Source: Beverwykella pulmonaria (lineage: Eukaryota; Ascomycota; Dothideomycetes; Pleosporales; Melanommataceae). Taken from it: a stretch of 64,000 nucleotides of DNA. The DNA is taken from the NCBI GenBank assembly GCA_001599595.1, contig BCHH01000019.1, positions 250,411 through 314,410 of the forward strand, read 5' to 3'. The stretch's first letter is position 1, and the number at the start of each line of letters is the position of its first letter. Of the stretch, positions 23,942-36,175 are shown piece by piece. A program made the translations under genes and the position numbers. Under the pieces are notes generated by a model. It was given only the letters and a program-made list of their open reading frames with translations, made no database searches and was not told the DNA's origin.

Positions 23942-26900
23942 ATGAACATGTTCAGGATGAGGTTCATTGTACAATGTGCCCTTCTTTTAACCTTACCGAG
24001 CCTGATCACCGCTCAGCGGTATGATCTCATCAAAATATATACGCCTTCGAATTTCTTCGAAGATTTTAGCTTCTTCACTGTTTGTCCCTTATGATGCTCG
24101 TGTGAACATGAGCTGAATGCTGATAATGCACAGGGTCAAGACCCCACAGGTGGGTTTGTCCAATATGTTCCGTTCGACAAAGCAGCAAGCATGGGGTTAA
24201 TTGGCAACAATTCGGATATCATTCACTTAGGAGTCGATCATACCAATTTTTACCCACCTGGTGGCCCAGGACGCCCGAGTGTAAGACTCGAAAGCAAGAT
24301 GACGTTCACTGAGGGGTTGTTCGTGTTGGATCTGACTCACATCCCGACTGGGTGTGGTATTTGGCCCGCTTTCTGGACCGTTGGTCTGGGTGATTGGCCT
24401 GTTGATGGCGAAATTGGTACGCTCTCAAGTCTCTGATCTACCCTAGGATGTGTATATGTGAATATCATCACTGACAGAGTACAGACATTATCGAAAATGC
24501 CAACGACGCAGCTGAAAACAACGTAGCTCTACACGCTGCCGGTGTATGTGTCGTCTCTGAAGCAGTAGGCCAGACGGGTACCTGGAAAAGCACAGATTGT
24601 AACATCGCACACGACAAGAACCAAGGTTGCGGATCCAAGCTCACTGAACCATATAACTACGGTGAAGGGTTCAATGCGAACGGCGGCGGGGTAGGTACAT
24701 TGACATGTGGAAGGAAAAGAGAAAGCTGACAGCAGTAACAGGTCTACGCGATGGAATGGACGAACGCGTCTGTCAAAATATGGTTCTTTCCGCCTACCGC
24801 AGTCCCCGAATCGCTATCATCTGTCTCTTCTTACCTACCTTCCTACTCTCATCCCAATACCTCTGCATTCGGAATACCCAGCGCCACTTTTACTGGACCC
24901 TGCTCTGAATCCTTTGGCGATAAATTCTTCAACCACACCATCGTTCTCAATACCAATTTCTGTGGCGGTTGGGCAGGCGGGAGCTTTGGCCAAGGCGATA
25001 CCACCCAGTGTCCCCTTCTTGAAGGTTCATCTTCCGAGGATAGCTGTGTGAACTTTGTCGGCAGCAACCCACAGGCCTTTGAAGTAGCTTATTGGGGAAT
25101 CAAGAGTTTGAGGGTGTGGCAGAATGTCCCTGCATTCGCGACGCCTTTCTACGTGGATCACACACCGCTAGCTGTCGAGGAGATTGCACCAATTATTAAT
25201 AAAACCCTACCTGCTGTCGAGGACAAATTACCAGTGGCCAACAACACTATACCAACTGTGGAGCCTGTCGTACCAATTGCGCCAGTTGTACAAGTCGAGA
25301 CGGTACCAGTCGTTGAAGATATATCGTCCGTTGCAGACGTACTAACAAAAATTCCGTTCCAAGTATCGCCACTCACTGGGGGTGTGCTTAACGGCGAGCC
25401 TTTCCAGAGAGTTGATCCCAAACCTATTGGCCCCGGAATCAACAATGGCACTTTCCCAGATACTTTCGAGTCTGTTCCTCAGCCCCCACCTGGGCCGTGG
25501 AACACCGAAGGAAGGATTGATGTACCTACTCCCGTGCCTAAGCCTGATATTCAACCCCTCAAAGTTCCAGAAGTGGGAATGGCAGGCCCTACTGAAGGTG
25601 TCCCTCCTCTTCTTAATGGGACGGTCGGTACTATTGTACCAACAGCAGGAGAGGCAACTTCCGAAGCACTTCCAGTCCCCATTTGGAGCTCGTTGGATGG
25701 AAATACAAGAAATCAACTTCTCGCTTTGGCAAATGCTTTTGGCATTGGACTACCCCCGCCAATCGTATCAACCATCCCTCCGGGTTCTCCAGCTTTTGGT
25801 TTCAGTCTCGATACCCCAAAAATCATTCCCAATGCCCCTGAAGACACTACCAATATTCCTGAGGACGTTACCTATGTTCCTGGGGAACTTCCCGAAGTAG
25901 TCCTAGACGTCCCGGCCATTGATTCTCAAGATGCCAATCAAGCCGTTAGGGGCATCTTCAATTTCCTTGACGACTCCACAAAAACTCAGCTATTCAATCT
26001 CTTAGCACCCATTGTCCAACAGATACCCGATTCTGGCGATTTACGTAAAAGGGCGAATTTCATCCCAAACGACTTGTGGAGTTATCGTTTCGATGCCCTG
26101 ACACCAGACTTGAGGGCGAAACTGCGCAACCTCGCTCAACAACTTACGTACTTTAGTGGAGGCGAGCTGGCAGATAGTTATGATATCGATACGTGGCTTG
26201 AGATGGCTACGTCCAAGTTACAGGATTATTGGGGCTCTTTTGATCCAGCTCAGAGGCTGGAGATCTTGAAGTTGGTGGCACCAGTTGCAACGGTCCAGTC
26301 CGCCGAATCGACCTCCACTGAGCCTACACCGGAGCCTACGCTCGTTGAGCCTACTGCCAGCGACCCTATGCCCATTCCTGGCGTTGCTGAGTCTACTCAA
26401 GCTACGACTGCCGCGGAGTCTACCTCAGCTGAGGCGATTCTCGCCGAATCCACTCCAATTGAGTTTACTCCAACTGAGCCAACTTTTGCTGAACCTACAC
26501 TAGAGCCTCTTCTCGCTGGATTCACCCTGCAGGGGCCTGCATTCCCTGAGTCTTCGCCCGTTGAGTTGAGTTCTATTGATGCTAAGCCAACGCCCCCTCC
26601 GATCCCCACTGAGCTGGCTTTCATCAATGCAACTACGGCACTCAGCAACACAATTTCTACTTCCAGCGAGATTGAATATGTCTTTATCGCTACTAAGCCT
26701 TCGTCTATCGACGCCAAGCCCACACCCATTCCCACGCCCATGTCTATAGCTGTGTCTGACAACGCTTTCTTAGGTGTGGATATACCTACAGTTGTTCCCA
26801 GTCTCGGTAAGGGATCCGTGGCTATTCCCGCTTCTAAGGACGCTCTTTTGGGCGAAGATGAACATACAATCATCCCTACTGCCGAAGACGCTTTTGTCGA

Positions 26901-27924
26901 CGCAGATACATCAATGGGTATCACGGCTGGTCACAACACCGCTCTTGTAGAAGCCGACGCATCTACAACAATCCTTACTCCTGAAGACTCTCTGGCGACC
27001 GAAGGCGCCTTACCCCCTGGCAACATAAAACGACAAGCCTCGCCTTCACCCAAAGATTTCGACGAGTTCGTCAAGCACTTCATCATTCAGTACCATACCC
27101 GCGTGCAGAGCTTTCTCGCACTGACTGACGCCCAAAAACTCCAGCTGCTCGAAATTTTCACAAACGACTACCTGGATGCGAAGACAAGAGGACACAGACC
27201 GAAGACTCCCGATGCCAACTTGAAGAACTTCATCCTCCATACCTTCGTGTTTGAAGAGTTCTTACAGGATCTGAGTGACCAGGAGAAGAAAGAGTTGATT
27301 GAGCTCCTTACAGACTCTAATTCGCCTCTGCTCCGATCTCGCCAGGTAACGCCGCCCATTTCCAAGGACGGCGACTCTGAACCGAAGTTCGAGGACCTGC
27401 ACCAGATATTAGGTGAAGCTGGAACTCTCGACCCCTTCGGGATGTTGGCTCTCAATGATCTGAAGCCCGAGGAAGAATCCCAGCCCGAAGACCCTTTTGA
27501 GGACGAGGATTATCTTGCCGGGCCAACTTCGCCCCTCCCTGATGATGTCGAGCTTTTGGATCCATTCGGAATGACCGGGAGTAACGATGGCACGGATGAT
27601 ACGGCGGAAATCATTGACAAGTACTTTGGAGGTATTAGAGATGTTGATCCCCACGGCGACGAGAGTGCAGGGTCCGTCAACCTGCCCACCGGCGCCATCG
27701 ATCCGATTGTCAACTCTATTGACCCATCCAAGGTTCTCCAGGCTAGCAAATCGAAATCTGACCCCAAACCAGGTATTCTTATAGAGGTGCCTGGTAAGGG
27801 GTTGAAGCCCATTGATACAATCAAGATACCATCTATCAAAGAGACGGAGGTCAACGGGCCGTATACGGGTGAGATGGCAAAGGGTAAGTTTGCGAAATGG
27901 GGGAAAGTCAATGAGAAGAAGTGA
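23942..27924 (+). CDS. Secreted GH16 glucanase/transglycosylase with very long C-terminal tail
   Basis: Four exons, 23942-24079, 24134-24416, 24485-24690 and 24742-27924, give 1269 aa. After a signal peptide (FIVQCALLLTLPSLITAQ) comes a GH16 laminarinase-like domain: FFEDFSFFT, GCGIWPAFWTVG, catalytic EIDIIE (residues 139-144, nucleophile and acid/base glutamates) and the C-terminal strand AYWGIKSLRVWQN. The intron at 24417 splits the catalytic motif. Such enzymes cleave or remodel beta-1,3/1,4-glucans outside the cell. From about residue 290 on, nearly 1,000 residues of Pro/Thr/Val/Glu-rich low-complexity sequence follow, with degenerate TEPT/ESTP repeats around 26300-26560 and two similar helical segments, at about 25960-26040 and 27050-27300. 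I see no GPI signal. A donor-like AAGTGAGT overlaps the stop, so a further small exon is conceivable. Confidence 0.85.
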
Positions 27925-30900
27925 GTCCCTATGTACTGAGGGCACATGTGAATGTGTAGTTGGTTGCTAATGGCAATTGATATTGAATTTGGGGAACGAG
28001 CAAGCAAAACAACAGTGCACGGAGAGTTTGGTTTTCTGCTGGGAGAGAGTGCTTGTCTTGAACTTTTACTGTTTTCGTAGGAGGATAATAAATTACGCGC
28101 ATTTTGCTAGCTGGTTATTGCAAATTGAGAAAATATGTCTGTAAGCTGGCTTTCTGTCATAATTGACGCTAGTAAAAGTAGTGTCAACTATTCGAGCATT
28201 GTGTTGCGCTACGCGTACTTGCACCCGATCCACATTATACATTTCTAGCAAAAATGCTTACGCTTTATGCTCCCGCACAAGCTCCCAATATTCGCCCTAC
28301 TCTTTTTATCCCATTGTCACGGTTCCAAGGTGGTTGGGCTGGGGATCGTCTTGCCATCTTCGTCGGGCAGGGGCTAGCTGTTTCACGTCCCGCGGCGCGG
28401 AGCATGTCCCAAAGAGGCAAACCTTAGGTCGAATTTAGCACACGCGATGATGCGTCGCATGCCTGAACGCCCACCACACGGGCTGTGGGGATTCTATGCT
28501 GCGATAGGAAGGTCTGCGCCGAACGAGGGAGAGGGATTTAATGCCTCGCACTCATCGCGCATCGTGAGATAATCTTGGGAAGGCTCTTCAAAGACTGCCA
28601 GATTTATTGCGTTTGTGTGTGGTGGGAAGAAGCTCTGCAAAAGCACGCGCAGGTAATCCTTCCGCGGCAGAGCGTGCTCATGCGCGATTCTAACTTCCAT
28701 GTGTGGCGGGATGAAAAACGTCGCGGAGCTCGTATTTGTGAAATGACGGCTAACGGGTAACGCCCATGACGTTACCGCGGCCATTCCAGAAGCCTTGGAG
28801 AATGCAGTGAGATTTTAGATGGGAAAATGTGGTAAAATGGCGGGACGACTTTTCATATGCTTGCGCTCGCCCATTATCCTTGTCAGTCGACCTTGGTTTT
28901 TTGCCTGCAAAGGCCGAAGTTTCCCGCGAACTTCAGTTTGGAACTATTCAGTCTTCTGGAGAGACCGCAAAAGTCAGACCAAAAGACAATTCAGGTAGCC
29001 CTACAAAATACCATACGGAAAGAGGCGTTCCCATTTACCCCTAATGCTAGGAAGCTTGACTTCCGAGGTAGAATGTCGCGGGATGGCGCCTCACGAAGTG
29101 CGGGATGGTGCTTCACGATGGGACTGGTTCCAAGCCACAGGCTGTTTGATTCATTACCATATATGATGATCTGGAAAAGAGGACCTCGGAGACGGGATGA
29201 AACACTTCAAACTGTCCAAAATCAGCTTGTCTACCGCTCTCTATGAAGTTAGGCTGGACACTACAACAGCTGTTGCGATGCAGATCATTACCTCGACACT
29301 GGGTCGGTGAGCGTGTGGGGAACCTTGAGATTCGCCGAACTCAGTTCAGCTACCCTTTCAGACAAGATGGGAGCTCACCTCGTCGAAAAAGAAAGTTGAA
29401 GTGTGGGACAGATACGACAGTACCTTCCTGTCGGTCGCGCCGGCAGAGGCTGTTCAGGTGATATTTGTGATGGATTGGACAAGTGAATTGTAGAGCGATA
29501 CTTTTTTGTGTTCGAAAGGAACTCAAATTCTGAGCGTGCGCTGAGGCAAGTCTACCGAGAGCCATCCGGTGGTGAGTTGGAATTCAACGCGTGTGCAGGC
29601 GATAGCCAATAGACACTGTATCCGGCAATTCGGTTGAGTTCTGCTACTCTCGAAACTAGACCTCAAAAACCTCATCATGGCCCAATACCACCACGCAATT
29701 GCTCAGGCTAAGGCTCAAGAATTGCCCTAGTGTGACCCTATCTCGGTTTCACAACCGGCCCAACGTTGAACAATGGCGATGTGGCTTTTTCGCTATCTCG
29801 CGTACCCGTACTTATAATAGTAACTCACTGACCTTGGGGTGCAGTAAGCGTTGAAGAACGTGGACAGGAGAGTTGGATCTCGATTCTCCTATGAGCTGCA
29901 CAAGCTGAGCAACGAGTCTTGATCTGGTCAAAAAGGTAGTAATTGAACGACCGGAGTGAATTAGATCGACAACCAAGGAATGGTGCGAATATGCAGGAAC
30001 GCGTTGACCAAGAGAAGCGGTCTCGATAGCGCGTCGCGCGAGTCCAAGCGATGTGGGTGTGTGAAACTCGAGGCTCCCGTTGCCTCTAGGCTCATGAGGG
30101 GTCGTATGAGAAGATGTATGGCCTTGTCTTAGAATTGCATGTCAGAACCGGCGAATTTATTGGAAATCAACTCGTGTGTTCAAGTGGAGGTTGAGGGTTT
30201 AGATTTGGTGCTAGGCACAAACTGCCATTAGCCCTCACCAATTTACTCTGTACAACCTCTCCAATCCTACCCATCATCCGCCCATCGCTTGTCTCACGAT
30301 CTCACTGCGGAGTAGCTACTACACCTTCTACGCGCTTCCAAAGCATCCATTGGGTCGACTGACGCAGTACCAGCTTCATCGTGACCGATAGCTTTGGACC
30401 AGTGTCGCATGAAGAGATGGCGGCATCGCCGCCACCGACTGACGCTCACCAGCCGCGATCGGCTTCCAGGCACCACTCTGGATTCATTTTCTCATCGGAA
30501 AAGCCCGGTCTGGTCTGCTTACTGCGTCGACGAGGCATGGCATCAGAAGGCAGACCGCTCCCCTATCATCAGCCTGTAAACAAGATTGAACATTGTCAGA
30601 GTCACGTGAGATAGGCAGCACCAACGGCTATTGGAGCCCTCACGCGAGCTGAGCGTCGAACGATAGCCACTCTTCACTACCTGCCCGCCAATGGTCTCAC
30701 GGCATCAGCGAGCGGCTGTCGAGAAGGATGCACTCAGGTCTGCTGGTACCTGTCCTCGACACCCAGCTCGTTCTTCAAGCAATTATGTGTATCGTCGATG
30801 TGTAATGTCTGGGTCTCCTCGGGTGAATAGCGAGGGCTCGTCAGGCGACGGATATTGCCCATTATCGCCTATTATCATCCAGGGGAGGCGGTCGTCGTCG

Positions 30901-31844
30901 TCGTCGTCGTCGTCGGCCGTTATGCGCCGCGACTGATGAGGCCCCATGGATTGCGTGAACCAGTTTCCTTCGTTTCCTCGTGGGGTCGCAGCACTAAGGT
31001 CTTCTCAGCTTCCCAATTCGAGAGCACGAGCTGGTGATGCTCGATGCCTGTCGAGTGACGCCGACGGCTCTTCCGATCAGTGCACCTGGAGCTCCTGAAG
31101 TTCATTCGTTCCTGGCCCCCGTTTTTGCGCCCCTGTCCGCCACTACCACGACCCCGGCCACCCACAGCTTTGCATCCCTGCGCTTGACCGGCTGCATTTG
31201 CGCCCTGCATCGGCGCGCCTTAGCTGGGGCGTCCAAACTTGCAGGGATCCCTTCTCATGGTACTTGGATCGTCGCGCTCACTGACAGACGACCGCCAAGT
31301 CGGATGCTCCAATCATACCCTCACCCTTTAGACCAGGTTCTTTCTCTGTGCCGTGGCGTAGCGTGTTCTTCTACATTACTATGCTGCGTCCCGCTGTCCT
31401 GCATCATGCCTCGTCTGGTCGCCTCTGTACTGACTGTAGTTCTCACATTCCTTCTTGCATCACCATCTGAGCTCTTCAGGTGTTTTCTAAATACATCATA
31501 ACTTCATACCTCATTTCATTTCCTCACTCACACTCATTTTGACACTACCTAAACTTTCTTTCCTATTGGTGGTTTCATCGCGTGGCCCAAATTAGTACCA
31601 CTCTCATCACTAGGCACACAGTGTACATACTCGGCTTCGAACTCCCGCTTCTCCATCGCGTACGGAAACATACAGAAACCTCTCGCGCCGCAACAGAGCT
31701 CACTCTTATCGCCCGACCTTCGTCCATAGTCCACCCTAAAACGGGATTTCATAAAACCGCTGGATCGTCGCACAAATACATAGCGCATGGGGCGCTCGTA
31801 AACTGGGTCAAAAAAATAAAGGCGCACATCGAAAGGAATTATAA
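27925..31844. other. Long gene-poor interval
   Basis: About 3.9 kb with no recognisable coding sequence apart from one doubtful small frame (separate entry). It holds a (GTC)n microsatellite at 30891-30915. Frames of 100-155 codons around 31034-31501 and 31549-31965 begin or end without family resemblance. GC content appears higher than in the 44-46 kb accessory spacer, so it does not look like heavily decayed transposon DNA. Confidence 0.35.
28494..28784 (-). CDS. Small hypothetical protein (doubtful)
   Basis: An intronless 96-codon frame from ATG 28784 to TAG. The product is not low-complexity and includes KDYLRVLLQSFFPPHTNAIN, but I recognise no family, no signal peptide and no membrane segment. 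It stands alone in a gene-poor interval. It may be a chance frame. Confidence 0.2.
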   Translation of the reverse strand: MAAVTSWALPVSRHFTNTSSATFFIPPHMEVRIAHEHALPRKDYLRVLLQSFFPPHTNAINLAVFEEPSQDYLTMRDECEALNPSPSFGADLPIAA

Positions 31845-33696
31845 ATGGCAGCCAACACAACCTTATCGTCACCGCTTCGCGGTCTGTGCCCCGCGCCATT
31901 CTACGATGTCCACAAATTCGGCATGGAAGGATGTATGTTTGTTCAGCATCGATCATATCGCGTAGCTAACGGTTGTAGATGCGGCAGGACGTTTTTGCGC
32001 CCCTGTTCCCCAGATTTCAAAGGATCTTGTTTGCTGTCTACCATGTCCATATACAGATTATCTTTACCCTCCAAGTAAGTATACTCAAATCATGGTATCT
32101 CGAGATTGACTAACACAATGCTACAGCATTCAAAACATGGTACAGGGTCGCCGAAGGTCTTAACGTAGGAGGCCTAGTTTGCTTAGTATTCCTATTGCTA
32201 TCCTTCTTATGCCTTCCTGCCGAAAAGACACGTCGGCACTATTTAAGTTATTGCTTGATTATTGCTGCAATCTTCCTCGCAGTAAGTTGCGATATCTGCC
32301 TGAAAGATCTTCACTGCTGACCCTACGACTAGCTCGGATTTGTGATACCGTTCGGAACACGGCCTAACCAGTGCTATGATGAGATCACACCAAACGACAT
32401 GTTCTCAAGTTTGACGTGTGCCTTCTCTGGGGCTTTTCTCATTGCGGGTGGACTTTCAATGGCCGTGTGGAGTAAGTCGAGATTCCAGTGCCATGATAAA
32501 TGGAGGCCTAACGTTTACGCAGTCTTCATCCGCGCACTATCAATGCACCTTCAAATTTGCTGGGATGTAATGCCAGGAAAGAGGTTCTTCTACTGGGCAC
32601 AAGGCCTAGGATGGACAGTTGCTGCAGCCTTCTTCACATCCACTATCACTGTCACCGGAGTGTCGTTCAGATTCGGCGATGTCTGCCATGTCAACTCGAG
32701 TGACTCGATGAAGGACTTCTGGGGTCCACTACTTGCGATTGCTGGCGCAGCAACGCTTGTACAGCTAGTGACGTGAGTTTGACCTGTTCTCCTGTAGTGC
32801 TCTACTAACGCACTTGAATAGATTTGGGTACTGCTTGAAGGTTTATCTTCAGAACATGTGGAGTGACGAAAAAACGGAGACCCAAAGCAGTGCCGGCCTA
32901 CCATCTTATACAACCAGCGTGCGAACTCGATCTGCACGCGCCGTCTACCGTCGTGTTAGCAAGGTTGTTTGGCTCCAATGGCGAGGTATCACCATTGTGG
33001 TCTTCATCCTTGTAGATGTCATCTTCTTCTCCGTCGTTTTCGTTTATCTCAACTCAGTGGAGACACATACCGTCAACGACTTGGAAAAGGCGTTACCTTT
33101 TTTGCTGTGTTTGATGCAGCATCCTGCCAAGTCCGATGCGTGCTTCGACCTGGGTCAGTCACTTTTTGTGAACCAGTCTACAGTTATTGCTATTCTCTTG
33201 ATGCTTTCTGTGAGTCACTTCCAATTCCTGCAACTGCATATACTCAAGCATTGACTAACACCTTTTAAAGCTGGCGGGCATTCAGGTATTCCTGCTCCTC
33301 GCTCGAGCATCCATGTTCACGGCATGGTGGGATCTCATCCGGTCGAAGTTCGGTACTAAGCGCGAATTTGTCTCCCTAGACGCCAAACAATACACCAATG
33401 ACCCTCGCAACTACGAGTTGAACAAGTTTCCACAAAGTCCGATAAAATCTCCAAACAGCGCTTTCACCAGCCCTGGTGCAGAATTCGACCCCTATCGAAG
33501 ATCTTTGACAGGAACTCCCGACTACCTTGGGAAGGAAGTCCAGCGAGAATATCGAAGTCCTACACTTAGCTTCTCAACCCCGCGAGCTCCGTCGCGTGTC
33601 GGGTGGGATCCACGGTCAATGTACGCAAGAGGGGGCTTAGGACTTCATCCTCCTGTTGACGAGGACGAGAGCAGGGGCATTGGCAATAAGATTTGA
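31845..33696 (+). CDS. Seven-helix receptor, fungal class VII GPCR (GprM-like)
   Basis: Seven exons: 31845-31932, 31979-32074, 32127-32281, 32333-32471, 32523-32772, 32822-33209 and 33271-33696, splicing in frame to 513 aa. The short extracellular N-terminus carries cysteines (GRFCAPVP, LVCCLPCPYTDY). Seven hydrophobic helices follow, starting with GLVCLVFLLLSFLCLP, with characteristic loops GFVIPFGTRPNQCYDEITPN and GVSFRFGDVCHVN. The third cytoplasmic loop is long and basic (GLPSYTTSVRTRSARAVYRR). The cytoplasmic tail is Ser/Pro-rich (KSPNSAFTSPGAEF). I recognise this from Aspergillus GprM and its Magnaporthe relatives, which signal through G-alpha to cell-wall-integrity and pigment pathways. 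The ligand is unknown. All introns are 46-61 nt with CTAAC/CTGAC-type branch sites. Confidence 0.8.
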
Positions 33697-36175
33697 GCAT
33701 CAATATACTGTCAATCAATATATTACCCGAAGTGAGGTCATGAAAAATATCGGTTTTGGAGTTATTTGGATCGGCATTGTTCACAAGCGATTAACCTTGA
33801 CCTAAACATGCGCTGTCTGTAACATCACGAACGACGCAAGCGCGTTCTTGGTCAGTTCCCGCGCGTCTTGCGAAGAACCGCCAATCTCTTATTGAATATA
33901 GCCGACGCGCATACGACCTATTTCCACATTACTTCCAACGAGCACGTTTTGGTATCAGGGAACAACCTTGGAAGCATGAGGTACGAACTGCGGTACTGGT
34001 TTTTCGAGCCTCGACATGGAATTAAGCGGTCTAAAAATGGCGGGGAGGGGTGTTTGGCGACGCGGCATTTTCTGGATTCTGGTCATTCCATATGGGTTGC
34101 ATTCAGACGGCGTTGTACGGAGCGCCCAAAAGCAGGGCAGGAGCATTCAGCCCTATCATGGGAAGGATCCCACAAGGCGGTTTCCTACATCTCATTTTTC
34201 GTCTCTCAACCTCTGTTATGGGGGCCTGTCCAATCACTACAGCTATACTTGGTACCAGCAACCCACACAGATAGATGTCTCGGCTCTTGTCTCACATCTC
34301 GCACTGCCGAAGCTCTGCATAAGGCTTCAAGCTCTCACGTTTAACCACACAAGGTACAGTAGAGCCTCGCTTGCAAGCACAGAATATCACAAATGGAATT
34401 CTGAAACTCAATCGATTGACCACAGCGTCTTGTTGAGACCTTTGAACTGCACGTCTCATCACATTTGTGCGCTTTCTGTAGGGGTTCCACACTACTCTGG
34501 ATAAATGCACTTTATATCGCATGCTCGGCAACGCAGATGAAGGCCAAACAGTCGAATTAGAAGTCTTTGCATTCGGCAACCCTGCACCCTGGTCATACTG
34601 AGATGAGGTGTCAGCACGGTGCTGACTGTGCGGGAAGATCAGGTACGGAGGCGGGTGGCAGAGAAAATTGTCTCGCGCTGAGCCGTCTGATATCAGAACT
34701 GAAAAAAGGTTTCCTCAAATCACTCCATTCTCAACTCTTTGCCCCAACTTTGACTTTGCAGTTCATCGTCGACTCACGCATTAGTGCGGTGACGAATGGC
34801 GATTGGTCGCTTTCTAGAAGGCCAAAGAACAGCTGGGCATCGGCGATGAAGCGAGCTCGCGTGCCATTGGAACGGTTGCCGGCGTTATAACCGCAGGACG
34901 ATAATATCGGAATGCCAATCTCTTCTGGATATCAGCGCCGAGCTACCGTCAACCTTATTGATGTCTTGGGACGGGGGACTCGGATTGCACATCCAGGGTG
35001 ATGACCCTCCGCCAGTCAATCCAGTTCCCACCAGTTATGCATACCACACCTGGTTTGCTGATGGTAGTACCTTTTCGTAGCACGGTTTTGGTGTGTCATG
35101 TTAATCATTGTACAATCAGGGGCAGGGCATCAATTGAATGGTATCTTGTGGAGTATTCGCTGGGGTCAAACGCATGCATTTTTTAGTCGAACTTTCAGGG
35201 TGGGCTAACCTGTCGGATGGGACATCACCTTCCGCGCGCACCTGCCTGACGCGGTGTGATAGAAGTCTAGGTATGGGGCAATAATAGAAGGGCGAGCACG
35301 GGAGCATGGCATGATTTTAACAGTACCCGTAGGGCTGGTGTTCCCTTGTCGAAATTATGCCCTTTTGTGCTCATCTCTTCACTGGTAGGCGGGCAAGCGA
35401 GCGCGAGCACTTCGATACCCAAGTTACAGCTACCGGGACTTCAGACGACTAACCCCGTCCGACTTCGTCTGCCAGTCCAAAGACACAGGGCCAGCGGCTT
35501 GTGGACGCCTGGATGCCTGGCTGCCTGGCTGCCCAGGTGTTTGAGACCGGCAAAAGTCCCTGGACGTCGCTCGGCCTCGCCACAATCGGTTGATAGTTGT
35601 CAAGAATGTCACGTTTGTCTTCAACAAGCGAAGTGTTGCATGTCGTCGGCTCGCTTGCCATTGCCGTGGTATGCGGCATGGCGAATGGTGCGTACGAGAA
35701 TCCTGCAAGCGTCAAGAACCGGCAGTGCTTTCTTTTCCAGGCAAGAACTGGCAGGCTTCAACTTGAAACATACCATCGGCGAGACAGATGTCGATGGATC
35801 CTCCCGCGCGGCGCCCGTTGTCGATGGCAGACGTTTCGATAGCCGGGAGCTCCGACATTATTACTCTTCACCAACGCGAATCTGGCAGGAGGTTGAATCA
35901 CAACTTCACCATGTCGATTTTTTGGTCGTTGGCAAAGACTACACCTTATTTGCGTCGATGTCGCAATGATCAACCTGATTGGTAATCGCCATCGATCCCG
36001 CGCTCCAGAGCTCGACACCCACAAGGCCGAGGTTGACATCTATTCTCCACTTCACTTCGCCGTCATTCGATATTGTCTCAACTCCTCATCAGCACAAATC
36101 TCATAGACTCGATCTGCTAGCCTGCCTCATCCGGAGGATTCTTGTCTCACCCCATAGTACACCAAGTCCGCAAAA
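33697..36175. other. Gene-poor interval
   Basis: About 2.5 kb without supported genes. The longer frames (33868-34344, 34016-34504, 35346-35969) start on non-ATG codons or contain simple sequence (for example repeated CTGGCTGCC-type motifs near 35515-35535) and look non-coding. The last 200 bp form the promoter of the dehydrogenase. Confidence 0.35.

Noticed and set aside
27905..28080. Possible extra GH16 exon using the donor-like AAGTGAGT at the stop codon
   Set aside because: An open frame follows an acceptor near 27959, but it encodes nothing recognisable. 3' UTR is simpler.
34361..34373. 13-bp match (TAGAGCCTCGCTT) to the MULE terminal repeat
   Set aside because: Too short on its own, with no partner repeat or target duplication nearby. 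Could be chance.
33868..34504. Overlapping forward frames of 158 and 162 codons
   Set aside because: They begin on non-ATG codons, lack recognisable motifs, and composition gives no sign of a conserved protein.
35346..35969. Forward frame of 207 codons
   Set aside because: Starts with TTG, contains simple repeated CTGGCTGCC-like sequence and overlaps equally long frames on the other strand. Not supported as a gene.
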